A DNA stretch of 27,362 bases from assembly GCA_000226015.1 (NCBI GenBank), contig JH153363.1, positions 9,900 through 37,261 on the forward strand, in the 5' to 3' direction. The stretch is from Mnemiopsis leidyi. Its lineage: Eukaryota; Ctenophora; Tentaculata; Lobata; Bolinopsidae. The notes under the pieces were generated by a model. The model was not told where the DNA came from, made no database searches, and was given only the letters and a program-made list of their open reading frames with translations. This document shows positions 8,758-17,173 of the stretch, piece after piece (positions within the stretch are counted from its first letter, which is position 1; every line of letters starts with the position of its first letter). The translations under genes were made by a program, and so were the position numbers.

Positions 8758-8964
8758 TTAACCACTTTGATGTAAGGCTTTCATGATGTCCTGTACAGGT
8801 GGACATCGCTCCAACTTGGTCTTCCTTATAACTCCTCCTGAAGTCAGGGAAGTGTTGAAGTTCTTCTTCATGAAAATCTCAGTGCTCTCATATCTCGCTT
8901 TGTCAGGTTGCACTGAACTTTCACGCTCTGGAAAGTAGGTATAATATAAAAACGCGGTTGACAA
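8758..8964 (-). pseudogene. Block d copy A (ARYESTEIFMKKNFN...)
   Basis: The minus-strand frame encodes ESSVQPDKARYESTEIFMKK followed by NFNTSLTSGGVIRKTKLERC and a stop. An almost identical block lies at about 9705-9845, where one base is missing in the GGAGGAGTTATAAGG segment and the frame breaks. The upstream part (STAFLYYTYFPE) is less convincing and may be intronic. It sits downstream of the Ulp1-like exons here, while the other copy sits upstream, showing that blocks were shuffled. Confidence 0.4.
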
Positions 8965-8990
8965 TCACCGCGTTCAAATCCAAAAGAATT

Positions 8991-9074
8991 TCATGTGTTT
9001 TTCCCATTCGCAAGAGAACTCCGGGCATTTGCCGTTTTCTTAGAAATCTTCTCCCTGATGTCACAGTACTTCAT
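8991..9074 (-). pseudogene. Block b copy 2, truncated (27 aa)
   Basis: ATG at 9074 begins MKYCDIREKISKKTANARSS, and after LANGKNT a stop follows. Compared with the intact copy at 9997-10218, the middle and end of the exon are deleted: the sequence jumps from the AATGGGAAA position to an AAAACACATGAAATT stretch that lies about 100 bases further on in the longer copy. It is a deletion derivative. Confidence 0.5.
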
Positions 9075-9148
9075 CTTTTTCTAAGTTTATGTGGGTGTTT
9101 GCTCGGAATGTGTAGATAAGCGACCCACACAGCCCACACTGTCCTTAC

Positions 9149-9593
9149 CGTCATAAGCTTTTCAGCGAAGGACAAGTGACAACGTGAAGATCCCACAGTC
9201 AAATGCATTTTTATGGTGGGGCGCTTTTTTGTTCTCCATTGCAACCTCGTCTGAAAGAAAACATAATTTAATTTGAAGGCAACATTACTGTTACAGTCCA
9301 AATAGAACGGTATTCACGAATGCAATGAGGAAAGACAAACGTCTTATGCATATGGTACAGCTTAAATCTTACTACAGCCTGGCAGCAACTTCGCAAAAGT
9401 CGAAAATAGGTGCTTCCTTCGTAATTTGCATTTCCTATTGCGACTCCCCGGCACAGAATCGAAGACTTCTATTTTCCCATTCTGCACTGTGGTGAGAAAC
9501 CAGTGTTGGTCCATATACACACAGGGGAGCAATAACAACCTTTCCCAGCTCGATCTCAGACATGATTTCTGAAGCCCATTTATCTTGCTGGAC
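9149..9593 (-). pseudogene. Ulp1-like cysteine protease (peptidase C48) domain, two exons, one frame conflict
   Basis: Exon 1 (9593-9373, minus) follows a TTTTGTTGCAG acceptor. It encodes QQDKWASEIMSEIELGKVVI, then in a frame one base off DQHWFLTTVQNGKIEVFDSV, and ends at a GTAAGA donor. Exon 2 (9250-9149) follows TTTCTTTCAG, joins in phase 1 and encodes NAFDCGIFTLSLVLR before a TGA at 9162-9164. HW, FDS and DCG are the His, Asp and Cys of the C48 triad, in the right order and spacing for SUMO-type proteases. Such domains also occur in several transposon families. The phase break near 9508 and the missing N-terminal region argue for a pseudogene. The surrounding shuffled blocks suggest a transposon or a locally duplicated gene. 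Confidence 0.72.
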
Positions 9594-9704
9594 CTGCAAC
9601 AAAACATGCAAATTTAATTATGAAGCTGACGTTTACACTGACATAAACGATTACGCTAGGCGGTCTTAGCAAAGATAAACTGACCCCGCTCCATTCTGGT
9701 GTCT

Positions 9705-9845
9705 TCGGGACATCGCTCCAACTTGGTCTTCCTTATAACCGTCCTGAAGTCAGGGAAGTGTTGAAGTTTTTCTTCATGAAAATCTCAGTGCTGCCATATC
9801 TCGCTTTGTCAGGTTGCACTGAACTTTCAGTAGGTATAATATGTA
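9705..9845 (-). pseudogene. Block d copy B, frameshifted
   Basis: The minus strand repeats the ESSVQPDKARYGSTEIFMKK block of 8758-8964 at high identity. A one-base deletion after NTSLTSGR brings a TAA into frame, and the sequence diverges after KLERCP. It lies directly upstream of the Ulp1-like exon 1, which may be the original order. Confidence 0.5.
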
Positions 9846-9996
9846 AAGGCGATTGACGATCACCGTGTTCAACTCTAAAATAATTTCATGTGTTTTTTAA
9901 AAGTCCTGGTTCTAGACAAACGGAACAAACAAATATTTATTATCTGTATTCTGTTGTCTGTATATCTATATTGGTTATCCATGGGGGGATCCTCAG

Positions 9997-10218
9997 TTAC
10001 TCAGTCTTCCAAAGTTTCAGCTTTTGTAAAACTTTCAAAAGACTGTTTTTAAACTGTTCGAACTTTCCATTCGCAAGAGAACTCCGAGCATTTGCTGTCC
10101 TCTTCTTCCTGATGTCACAGTAATTGATCTCCTCAGGTAACTGATTCAGGTACTTTGAAATACCAAGTGTACATGTGGCGGTCAGGGAAAAATCAATAGT
10201 GACATCTATGCTACACGA
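9997..10218 (-). CDS. Block b copy 3: open exon of 73 codons, unknown protein
   Basis: After an acceptor-like GTAGTCAATAG the minus frame is open for 73 codons to TAA at 9997. It reads through a TCTLGISKYLNQLPEEINYC segment, DIRKKRTANARSSLANGK, and a Lys/Leu-rich helix ending KLKLWKTE. It is the most complete of three copies of this exon. It lacks an ATG, so it should be a last exon. The stop and the following GGATCCCCCCATGGAT are conserved in copy 1 (7347-7375). No known domain is recognised. The amphipathic basic C-terminus could be a coiled coil. Confidence 0.45.
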   Translation of the reverse strand, partial: SCSIDVTIDFSLTATCTLGISKYLNQLPEEINYCDIRKKRTANARSSLANGKFEQFKNSLLKVLQKLKLWKTE

Positions 10219-10253
10219 CTATTGACTACGATGGGCAGTTAGATTACCATATG

Positions 10254-10296
10254 ACACGGAATTTCGACACACACGGAATTTCGACACACACGGAAA
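10254..10296. repeat. 17-bp tandem repeat, about 2.4 units
   Basis: ACACGGAATTTCGACAC repeats with a 17-base period (CGGAA at 10257, 10274 and 10291). Non-coding. Confidence 0.85.
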
Positions 10297-10372
10297 TATT
10301 GAGCTAATATATCTGTACAAGAATTGTTCAACAATCTGTTCAAGTATCAATTAGAAAAATTTTAAAAAAATC

Positions 10373-10584
10373 TCAATAAAATCCATATTTTCGCTTTCTA
10401 GCCCATATCTTCCCTTTACCTTTACATTTTCCATTTCTTTCTTTCTCCTTATTTTCATATGTGTTTTCAAACGAACTGACTTCCTTTTTATATTGCTCAT
10501 AATCAGTGTTTATATGCAGTGTTGCCTCTACAACGTTTAGAGCCCCCTCCACATCTTTCCCTTGGCAAAATTTCTTTTCTTGGC
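10373..10584 (-). CDS. Candidate terminal exon, 69 codons, Lys-rich
   Basis: The minus strand has an acceptor (AATTATTGCAG) immediately followed by an exon open to a TGA at 10373 in phase 2 of entry. It encodes QEKKFCQGKDVEGALNVVEA, then a helical segment TLHINTDYEQYKKEVSSFEN and a strongly basic tail (KCKGKGKIWARKRKYGF). There is no ATG, so at least one exon lies upstream, but I could not place it. Other frames have several stops, which supports coding. It lies just upstream of the block cluster and may be the end of another unit. Unknown function; the basic tail could bind nucleic acid or act as a nuclear signal. Confidence 0.4.
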
Positions 10585-10988
10585 CTGCAATAATTATACA
10601 CTAATAATTAATGATTTTATCTATGGACTGCATGATCAATGTGTCTTGTGCTAAATTAAGGTTACTTGGGATAGGGGTTAGTACAAAAGAAGCACAAATT
10701 CTTTTAGTTAAAGTGAAGTAGAACCTGAATACAAGATCGGTCATCAATTTATAAACTGAAACTCAGGACTCAGAATGCTCGATGGAGTGTTGAGTGATGT
10801 TACATTGTTACAAAACATAATATCTCTTTTCTTTATAACACAAAACAGTCCAAATAGAGTTATATAGAGTGCAATTAAAGTATACAATATCTTATCCAGC
10901 GAGACTGATCTTCTCCGTCATGGTCGTCCGCTTAAGTAGTTAGTAGGCCCGGGTAACAGGGCTGGATTGGTGACCGTTACTCCGGTGT

Positions 10989-11202
10989 CTAGCTCCCGTG
11001 GCCGTCTTTGTCTTGTTTCCCCTTGGTGCCAGAGCTACCAATAATCAGAGGGATAGGTCGACGTTTAAACATAGGTATAGAAGCTGTTCCTTCAGCTTCG
11101 ATAGGCCTAATGGCCCGTTCGATCGAAGCTTCTGATTGCATTGAGTCAACAGGTGCTCTCCTGAAACAGCTGTCTTTGTCTTGTTTCTCCTGTCTGCCAG
11201 AT
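10989..11202 (-). CDS. Candidate exon (70 codons) with a duplicated KQDKD motif
   Basis: After GGATAGATCAG (acceptor-like) the minus frame is open for 70 codons to TAG at 10989. It contains GRQEKQDKDS near its start and GTKGKQDKDG near its end, with IERAIRPIEAEGTASIPMFK and RRPIPLIIGSS in between. At DNA level the two motifs are a short direct repeat (GTCTTTGTCTTGTTT on the plus strand). Composition is protein-like, but the family is not recognised. A second minus frame is also partly open, so the exact frame is a choice by codon quality. Confidence 0.35.
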
Positions 11203-11734
11203 CTGATCTATCCTCTTATAGCAGGCAAGCCACGGTTTGAGGTTTAAGTGCCTAGGTATATAACCATCAACATTGTTTTCTCTAGAATATCCTAACATTC
11301 TATCTTAGATGTCTTACTTTTTGGGGCGATAAAAATTTTCCTAATTTTATAGTGGAGCCTTATTTTGGTGGTGTTGATGGTCATGGCGCGCTCACCATCC
11401 CATACATTACTCAATATTATGTACAGCGTAGTTAAATGCGACATAATGTCAACGAAAGCATATTTACATCTCATATAACAATTGGGGACAACTTAACAAA
11501 GCTTAACTACAAACTGGTGCACAACAAGCACACTGTTGTCTATTAGTTTCTGGTTGAGGCTGTACCAAGGAAGACTCTTTATTGAAACCAAGACATGGGC
11601 TTAATAGATAATTGGTTAATTCAAATATATCATGATATATAACAATCTCCCCTCTAAAAGCAAACACATAAATGGAACTCGCGTGCTGCTGCGTGCGGCA
11701 AAATTAAGACCCCTTTGAGCTTTAGATAGATATA
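11203..11734. other. No firm gene; weak minus ORF at 11292-11474
   Basis: A 60-aa minus ORF contains VWDGERAMTINTTKIRLHYK, which is plausible as protein but has no supporting splice sites or recognised family. The rest is AT-rich. Confidence 0.25.
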
Positions 11735-13255
11735 ATATGGGACTATATATGATTTTTATATTGTTCACTTTTAGGTCTATTTACATTGTTGTCAATTAAT
11801 ATATCTCTCATATTTTCCCCCTAGTGTATTGCTGTGTTAAATTTGATTTTCATTTATTTTATTTATTTATTATGATTGTTTTTGCATACCAAAATCCTCA
11901 GGTAAACGCTAGAAGTAGGTGTTCTCCAAAACAGAAACGTGTATTGGAAGGGTTTGGTCACTCCAATAAGTAGACTGTGCACTGTAGTTTGTGGACCTGG
12001 TGTATGCTTCAGCGAAGTCTTGCTCTAGAAGTATCTCATCCACTCTTCGGTTAATCTTCAATTTCTCTAGATGAAGGTGCTGCCATTTCTTGCAGAAACA
12101 GTGGAGACCATAGCTAGGGTCACGTAGTTTCTCCTTTATAGCTACAAGGAGGGCTGCCTTAGTTTGTCTGAACGTATTGAACTATGAAGTTTTTAAGTAG
12201 GTTTGCTTTTTTTTCTAATTTTTTGCATCTATTGGTGCTTGCTCTAATCAGCTACTTAACTGTTCAGCCAAATTTATCAAAAATTTCGAGCAAAGTCAAC
12301 CGCTTTCTTTTGTCTATCTTGGGGTCAGGTACTTCCTCGTAATACCTTCATTAGCATGTTTTGTCAGATCTAGATCCTTGTTTATCAAAATTCGCAATTA
12401 TCCTCATTTTATGCACCTTTCTTGTGAATATATCTTCATCTTACATACAAGATCTCAGAAGACCGTTGATTTAACACATAATCTGGTATCTTTTGGGGCT
12501 GCAATGTGATTCCTTACCCTCATAAACTCAACTGTTTGTATGATGACAATAAGACATTAAGACTGCTACAAGACACTATAAATTTTCTATGAACTCAAGG
12601 TTAAGCATAGCTCATCCTCGATTTTGATACTTAATTGTTCAGGTACTGGCTCAAATGGTTCATGTTCTAGTTTCTGAGTGGGCGATATCAGGTACGACCT
12701 CTGGGATGCCTGGTTCATGGGCGTCCCAGAGTTTGTAACTGGGGGTCTCATTCTCCGACCTCCGTCCACTCATCCAAAGGACCGTCTTACCAGCAGTGAA
12801 GATGACACATAGCAGAAAATTGGTTCTGATAAAACTAACTTATCCGTCGTCTCTACTCTCTAAGATCGTCCCGATGTTGGTAATGTTAAAACAAAAAAGG
12901 ATAATATGATCTTAGATGTAAATATGAGAGTACGCTAGAAAGAAAAAGGAATGTAGTTAAAAAGAAAAGATGAAAAAATAAAGATAAAAATAAGAAGGAA
13001 AGTGAAAAAAGAAAGATCATGCGAAAACCCTTGTTAATGAATGGAAGAAAATGAAGACAAAAAACCAAGAAAATAAGAAAATATTGAAAAAGAAGAAAAT
13101 TGTAATATCTTAACATGATCAAGTGAAACACGGAAATCAAGTACAACAATTTATCAAATTGTAGACAAACCTATCTATCAGATTGTAGACAAACCTTCCT
13201 ATCAAATTGTACAAATTGAATAGTAGGTAAGTCTATAAATATAAATCTTAAAAAA
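11735..13255. repeat. Segmental duplication, copy 1
   Basis: This stretch is repeated at 14728-16102 in the same orientation. Shared blocks run from TTGTTCACTTTTAGGTCTAT at the left to ATAAATCTTAAAAAA at the right, with scattered substitutions and indels. Copy 1 carries an extra segment at about 12580-12790 (with a 60-codon minus ORF, 12587-12769, of unclear status). It also has a threefold 25-bp repeat near 13149-13212 that is single in copy 2. The decayed DFAE ORF lies within it. Low-complexity purine sequence at 12940-13100 makes a spurious Phe/Leu-rich ORF on the minus strand. Confidence 0.9.
11909..12440 (-). pseudogene. Transposon-like ORF with DFAE...AQSTYW signature, copy 1
   Basis: The minus strand encodes, in order, a basic region with EEVPDPKIDKRKRLTLLEIF, a region with KKLEKKANLLKNFIVQYVQT, then LLVAIKEKLRDPSYGLHCFC, KINRRVDEILLEQDFAEAYT and SAQSTYWSDQTLPIHVSV before TAG at 11909. 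The DFAE.Y then QS.YW spacing resembles, from my memory of such proteins, a widespread invertebrate repeat-encoded protein (DFAENY...QSAHW...). The Asp may be a catalytic residue of an RNase H-fold enzyme, but that is inference. Stops (TGC TAA TGA near 12350, GGC TGA near 12270) and a frameshift at about 12170 inactivate it. Confidence 0.6.
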
Positions 13256-13274
13256 CGGTTATTCTTAAAAACGA

Positions 13275-13731
13275 CTATTCATTTCTAATGGACTTCAAAG
13301 TCTTCAAAAGGTTATCGACCCTAGCTTTCCCTTTTACTGCAGAAAGTTGCTTCGCTTGGAGAGCTTTTGACACATTATCAGTCATCCGGAAAAGCCGTTT
13401 GCAGAGAAACAATTCGAAAAAGTATTCAAACTTGCCCATTTGAGTCTGTACACCGATGACTCTCGCTTTAACGTCACTTGTCAGTCCCTTATCAGTTCTG
13501 CATGATGTTCGTTCAGTGCCTAATAGTTATCCAATATTCTCTTGAAACATTTAGCCCTAACACTCCAGCAGATGGCGGAGAGTCGAAGGATCTTTCGATG
13601 AGCCGGAACCGGAGCTTCTTCTTCGTTGTCCTCAGGTGTAACGATATCAGACTGTATTTCAGTCAGCATTGTTTCTCGCTTGGGGGAATAACGTATCAGT
13701 GTTACTACCTCCTCTGTGGTATCAGTAGTTA
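13275..13731 (-). pseudogene. hAT-type transposase (ZMYM1 / DUF4371-like), internal fragment
   Basis: The minus strand encodes EEVVTLIRYSPKRETMLTEI, an acidic linker, WSVRAKCFKRILDNY, an in-frame TAG, ALNEHHAELIRD, and then in a shifted frame LTSDVKARVIGVQTQMGKFE, YFFELFLCKRLFRMTDNVSK and ALQAKQLSAVKGKARV to a stop at 13275. YSPKRE, W.VRA...ILDNY, R.IGVQ.QM, and D..SK.LQ are landmarks of the hAT transposase-like proteins annotated as ZMYM1-like or DUF4371. The hAT dimerisation domain is missing. One stop and one frameshift confirm decay. It ends 20 bases from the right edge of the first segmental duplication copy, which suggests that duplication or insertion truncated it. Confidence 0.8.
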
Positions 13732-13802
13732 ATAATAATAATCAAGTTCGTGACTAAAAAACGGTGTTCGAGCTTTTCAGTTATATCAATTAGAAATTTG
13801 AT

Positions 13803-13857
13803 NNNNNNNNNNNNNNNNNNNNNNNNNNNNNNNNNNNNNNNNNNNNNNNNNNNNNNN
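13803..13857. other. Assembly gap (55 N)
   Basis: An unsequenced gap directly next to a minisatellite. The true length is unknown, because repeats of this kind commonly collapse. Confidence 0.99.
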
Positions 13858-13976
13858 GCCCCCAACCTTGCTTTTTGCCCCGGACCCTGCCCCCAACCTT
13901 GCCCCCAACCTTGCCCCCAACCTTGCTCAACGACCTTGCCCCCAACCTTGCCCCAACCTTGCCCCAACCTTGCGTA
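13858..13976. repeat. CCCCCAACCTTG minisatellite (11-12 bp units)
   Basis: About nine imperfect units of CCCCCAACCTTG or CCCCAACCTTG, with variants near 13872-13890 and 13926. The minus strand carries runs of four to five G every 12 bases, so it could form G-quadruplexes. Repeat ORFs (CPQP on plus, GWGQ on minus) are artefacts. The array borders the gap and probably continues into it. Confidence 0.95.
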
Positions 13977-14371
13977 GGCGAAGTATCAAATTGCCATTTT
14001 GTATTTTTGTTAACTTCTCAACTTATGAGTAATGTGATATGACTAAGCTCTAATTATCACAAGTATTACAAGCACAGAGGAAAAGGATTAACATAGCAAT
14101 ACGTACCCATATTTTTATGCTTGATATTTTACTAACGTATCTTTAATTTTGATACAGTTTCTATTAATAATTTTGCAAGTTTAAGCAAAATTATTCAAAA
14201 TAGAATAAATAATTTCGAGCTAACGTATACCGTATCATTTTGATACCGTCTCTATATAATTATTACCAGGTTAAATGAAATATTTTAAAATAGAATAAAT
14301 GAATTCGAGCTAATGTCTCGCAGTTCAGGAAGCTGTCTTAATATTAAATAACTCAGATTTAGTAACCTGAC
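13977..14371. other. No gene; AT-rich, holds an 88-90 bp tandem duplication
   Basis: Apart from the tandem pair at 14132-14309, nothing is visible here. Confidence 0.5.
14132..14309. repeat. Tandem duplication, units of 88 and 90 bp
   Basis: Unit 1 (14132-14219) and unit 2 (14220-14309) both begin CTAACGTAT, contain TTTTGATAC and AAAATAGAATAAAT, and end TTCGAG. A third start (CTAATG) follows at 14310 but does not continue. Confidence 0.8.
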
Positions 14372-14551
14372 CTAATCACTGTAGCACACTAGACACGTAT
14401 CAAATTCTGTAGGACTAGAGGTGAGTTCGTCAAGGCAAATATGCATTATGCATGTTCTGGTTGTGGCGTTCAAGACTGACTCCGTCTCCCTTTTCGAACA
14501 TTCCTGTCTTTTATTAGGAGTACTTTTTCCCACCCTAATGCTACTCTCCAT
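14372..14551 (-). CDS. Small hypothetical ORF, 59 aa
   Basis: The minus-strand ATG at 14551 opens MESSIRVGKSTPNKRQECSK followed by RETESVLNATTRTCIMHICL and ends FDTCLVCYSD. The frame is also open for 13 codons upstream of the ATG. Composition is mixed and protein-like, but there is no recognised motif, splice support or second copy. Confidence 0.22.
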   Translation of the reverse strand: MESSIRVGKSTPNKRQECSKRETESVLNATTRTCIMHICLDELTSSPTEFDTCLVCYSD

Positions 14552-14727
14552 GTCAACGTGTGTCTTGCTAGTGGGGGTTTGTGATGTTTTTTAAACAATA
14601 TGGTTCTACCTTAATTTTAATTCGAATGAAACTAAAGATTTCGGATGAAAATCAAAATGTATATTTTCATTTCGTTCATTCAGAAAATTGTAATATTGAA
14701 GTATTATGAATAGAGTTAGATATATGT

Positions 14728-16102
14728 TATTTTTATAATTTTTATAATTGTTCACTTTTAGGTCTATTGACATTGATACCAATTAATATATTATTATGTC
14801 TCATTTATGATTTGGGTCTTACCAGGGTCCAGGGTGTACTACTAACGGAGAAAATCTAATTTGTTATATCCTTCACAGCTTAGAAGCCTCATTAAATTAT
14901 ATATTGCCCCTTAGTGAATTGCTGTGTTAAATTTGATATTCATTTACTTTATTAATTTATTATGATTGTATTACCACATCCTCGGGTAAACGCTAGAAGT
15001 AGTTGTTCTCCAAAGCAGAAACGTGTATTTGAAGGGTTTGGTCACTCCAATAAGTAGACTGTGCACTGTAGTTTGTGGACCTGGTGTATGCTTCAGCGAA
15101 GTCTTGCTCTAGGAGTATCTCATCCACTCTTCGGTTAATCGTCAAGTTCTCTAGCTGAAGGTGCTGCCATATCTGGCAGAAACAGTGGAGACCATAGCTA
15201 CGGTCATGTAGTTTCTCCTTAATAGCTACAAGGAGGTCTGCCTTCAGTTTTTTCTTCTGTCTGAACGTATTGAACTATGAAGTTTTTTGAGTAGGTTTGC
15301 TTTTTTTTCAAATTTTTTGATGCAATTTCCATCTATTGGTGCTTGCTCTAATCAGCTGCTTAACTGTTCAGCCAAATTTATCAAAAATTTCGAGCAAAGT
15401 CAACCGCTTTCTTTTGTCTATCTTGGGGTCAGGTACTTCCTCGTAATACCTCTCCATGTAGCAGGTTTTGTCAGATCTAGATCCTTGTTTATCAAAATTC
15501 GCAATTATGCTCATTTTATGCACCTTTCTTGTGAATTTATCCTCATCTTACATACTAGATCTCAGAAGACCGTTGATTTAACACATAATCTGGTATCTTT
15601 TGGGGCTGCAATGTGATTCCTTACCCTCATAAACTCAACTGTTTGTATGATGTCAATAAGACTGCTGCAAGACAAAATAGCTTAATTACCAAATTAGAAC
15701 ATACATATCAATACAGCAAATACAATGTCTCATCAGCAGTGAACATGAAACATAGCAGAAAATTTGTTTTAATAGAACAAACTTATTGGTCGTCTGTAAG
15801 ATTGTCCCAATGTTAGTGATGTTAAAACAAAAATATCATGATCTTAGATGTTAATATGAAAGATAAAAATAGTTGAAAAGAAAACATGAAAAAATGAAAA
15901 TAAAAATGATAAAGAAAAATGATAAAGAAAAAACGTGCAATAACCCTTGTCAATGAATGGAAGAACACAAAGAAAAAAACGAAAAAAAACAAAATATTAA
16001 AAAAGAAGAAATTTGTAATATCTTAACATGATAAATCTGTCAAATTGTTGGTAAACGCACAAATTGAATCAAAGGGAAATCTATGAATATAAATCTTAAA
16101 AA
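14728..16102. repeat. Segmental duplication, copy 2
   Basis: Same-orientation copy of 11735-13255. Relative to copy 1 it has an extra segment of about 100 bases near 14800-14905 (from TATGATTTGGGTCTTACC onward) and lacks about 200 bases near 15690. The right part is a purine-rich tract (15850-16010). Confidence 0.9.
14993..15547 (-). pseudogene. Transposon-like ORF with DFAE...AQSTYW signature, copy 2
   Basis: One reading frame runs 185 codons on the minus strand from 15547 to the TAG at 14993 with only three internal stops (TGA, TGA, TAG) in its middle third. It encodes DEDKFTRKVHKMSIIANFDK, a Lys/Arg-rich region (YYEEVPDPKIDKRKRLTLLE), and after the stops LLVAIKEKLHDRSYGLHCFC, DEILLEQDFAEAYTRSTNYS and STYWSDQTLQIHVSALENNY. 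The GGC-TGA stop is shared with copy 1, so it predates the duplication. Other stops are private to one copy, meaning both continued to decay. Same family inference as for copy 1. Confidence 0.6.
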
Positions 16103-16563
16103 ATGTTTAATCTCAATTCCGTCAGGATGCAACACATTGATCATCCCTGAATTATATCCGATCACTCAAAGTTTTTGTTTGTTTCTAAACAAACTCAATA
16201 TTTTGGAAAGAAAAAGGCGTCGGTAAATCGAGAGGTACGGTGTATCAGGGCCCTCTAATAAAATCTCAATTTTGTTTTTTATGTACTTATTGCGGTGTAA
16301 AAATTAAAGTTTGTTTTATTGATCCCTTCTTAGAGGACGGGCAATAAGTCACAGGAATAAGTGATACAGGAATCAATATGATATTTCAATCTAACGCCCT
16401 TTAACTTTATTTCTTAAGTACATTTTGTTGAACCTAACATTATCAAACACGTTTGATGATATAGACAACTTGCTGTAGTTATCTTATGCAACATTTGCTC
16501 ATTTCCCAACACCACGGTACACGATTGTACCTCCTTGTTCTAATGTTCCCCCAACATTAGCTT
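16103..16563. other. No gene seen
   Basis: AT-rich spacer. GTCCTCT and GGACGGGC motifs near 16330 recall the left-end motifs of the window, but only weakly. Confidence 0.35.
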
Positions 16564-17121
16564 TTACTTCCTTAATGTTAGCATTAGAAATACAACTCGT
16601 ACGTATATCGTATAAAATGAACCATAGGCCTGATTAGTAGGAATATAACCATAAAGATTTAAAGGAATATCACTACTTAGATAGGAAGATAGGATAACTA
16701 AAATATCTGAATTTGTTTCGTTAGGACAATCTGAATTAAAGACAACGATAACAAAGATAAAAGGGCCGATTTCTTTTGTGATGCTCCCAGTAAGGTACAG
16801 TAAATAGAATTGGCCAGTGGCCATTCTTCCGCCTTGTTAAACCCTGAGGATTTGTGTCACAAGGTGTTTGGATCTGCGCCTTTCTTTGTGGCCATCAGTA
16901 TGGAGTTACTTGGATCTGCCATTGATCCAATCTAGTGACGGGGTTCTTATCCTCTTTAACAACCTAAGTTCAATCAGCTTTGTAGCAATCTGCTTCCTTT
17001 CTGCTTCACAGTTTTCCGCTGTAATCTTAACGTAGTCTGTTTGACTCGTACTGATTCCACGGTGAATCCTTTGGCTAATTTCGCCGGCTTGTGGAGCGGT
17101 ACTCTGGTCGGGCCTTCCTAT
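16564..17121 (-). pseudogene. Long minus-strand frame (186 codons) with two internal stops
   Basis: From 17121 to 16564 a single minus frame contains only two internal stops (TAA at 16906-16908 and TAA near 16840). The first 71 codons are strongly protein-like: APQAGEISQRIHRGISTSQT, then DYVKITAENCEAERKQIATK and LIELRLLKRI. The last 86 codons start at an ATG (16824, good context) and encode a hydrophobic, Ser/Tyr-rich sequence. A possible donor (CAA|GTAACT at the first stop) and acceptor (AATCCTCAG) could remove 60-70 bases, but the best joined frame is unclear. Another frame after that acceptor, with NKAEEWPLANSIYCTLLGAS, also looks coding. It may be a minus-strand gene divergent from the 17693 gene, or a decayed repeat. 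No family is recognised. Confidence 0.35.
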
Positions 17122-17138
17122 TTAGATTTTTCCCGTCA

Positions 17139-17173
17139 AATGCCTTTTTGCGCCGAAGGCGCAAAAAGGCATT
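17139..17173. repeat. Perfect 16-bp hairpin with GAA loop
   Basis: AATGCCTTTTTGCGCC, GAA, then GGCGCAAAAAGGCATT: a perfect 16-base-pair stem on a three-base loop. It lies between the minus-strand frame ending at 17121 and the plus-strand gene. On each strand it would read as NAFLR..RRKKA, which is a consequence of the palindrome. No poly-T tail or other terminator context is present. Confidence 0.95.

Noticed and set aside
12886..13149. 87-aa Phe/Leu-rich minus ORF looking like a membrane protein
   Set aside because: It is the antisense of a purine-rich low-complexity tract; the same tract in copy 2 gives no ORF.
13722..13977. Repeat proteins GWGQ (minus) and CPQP (plus)
   Set aside because: Artefacts of the 11-12 bp minisatellite reading through the N gap.
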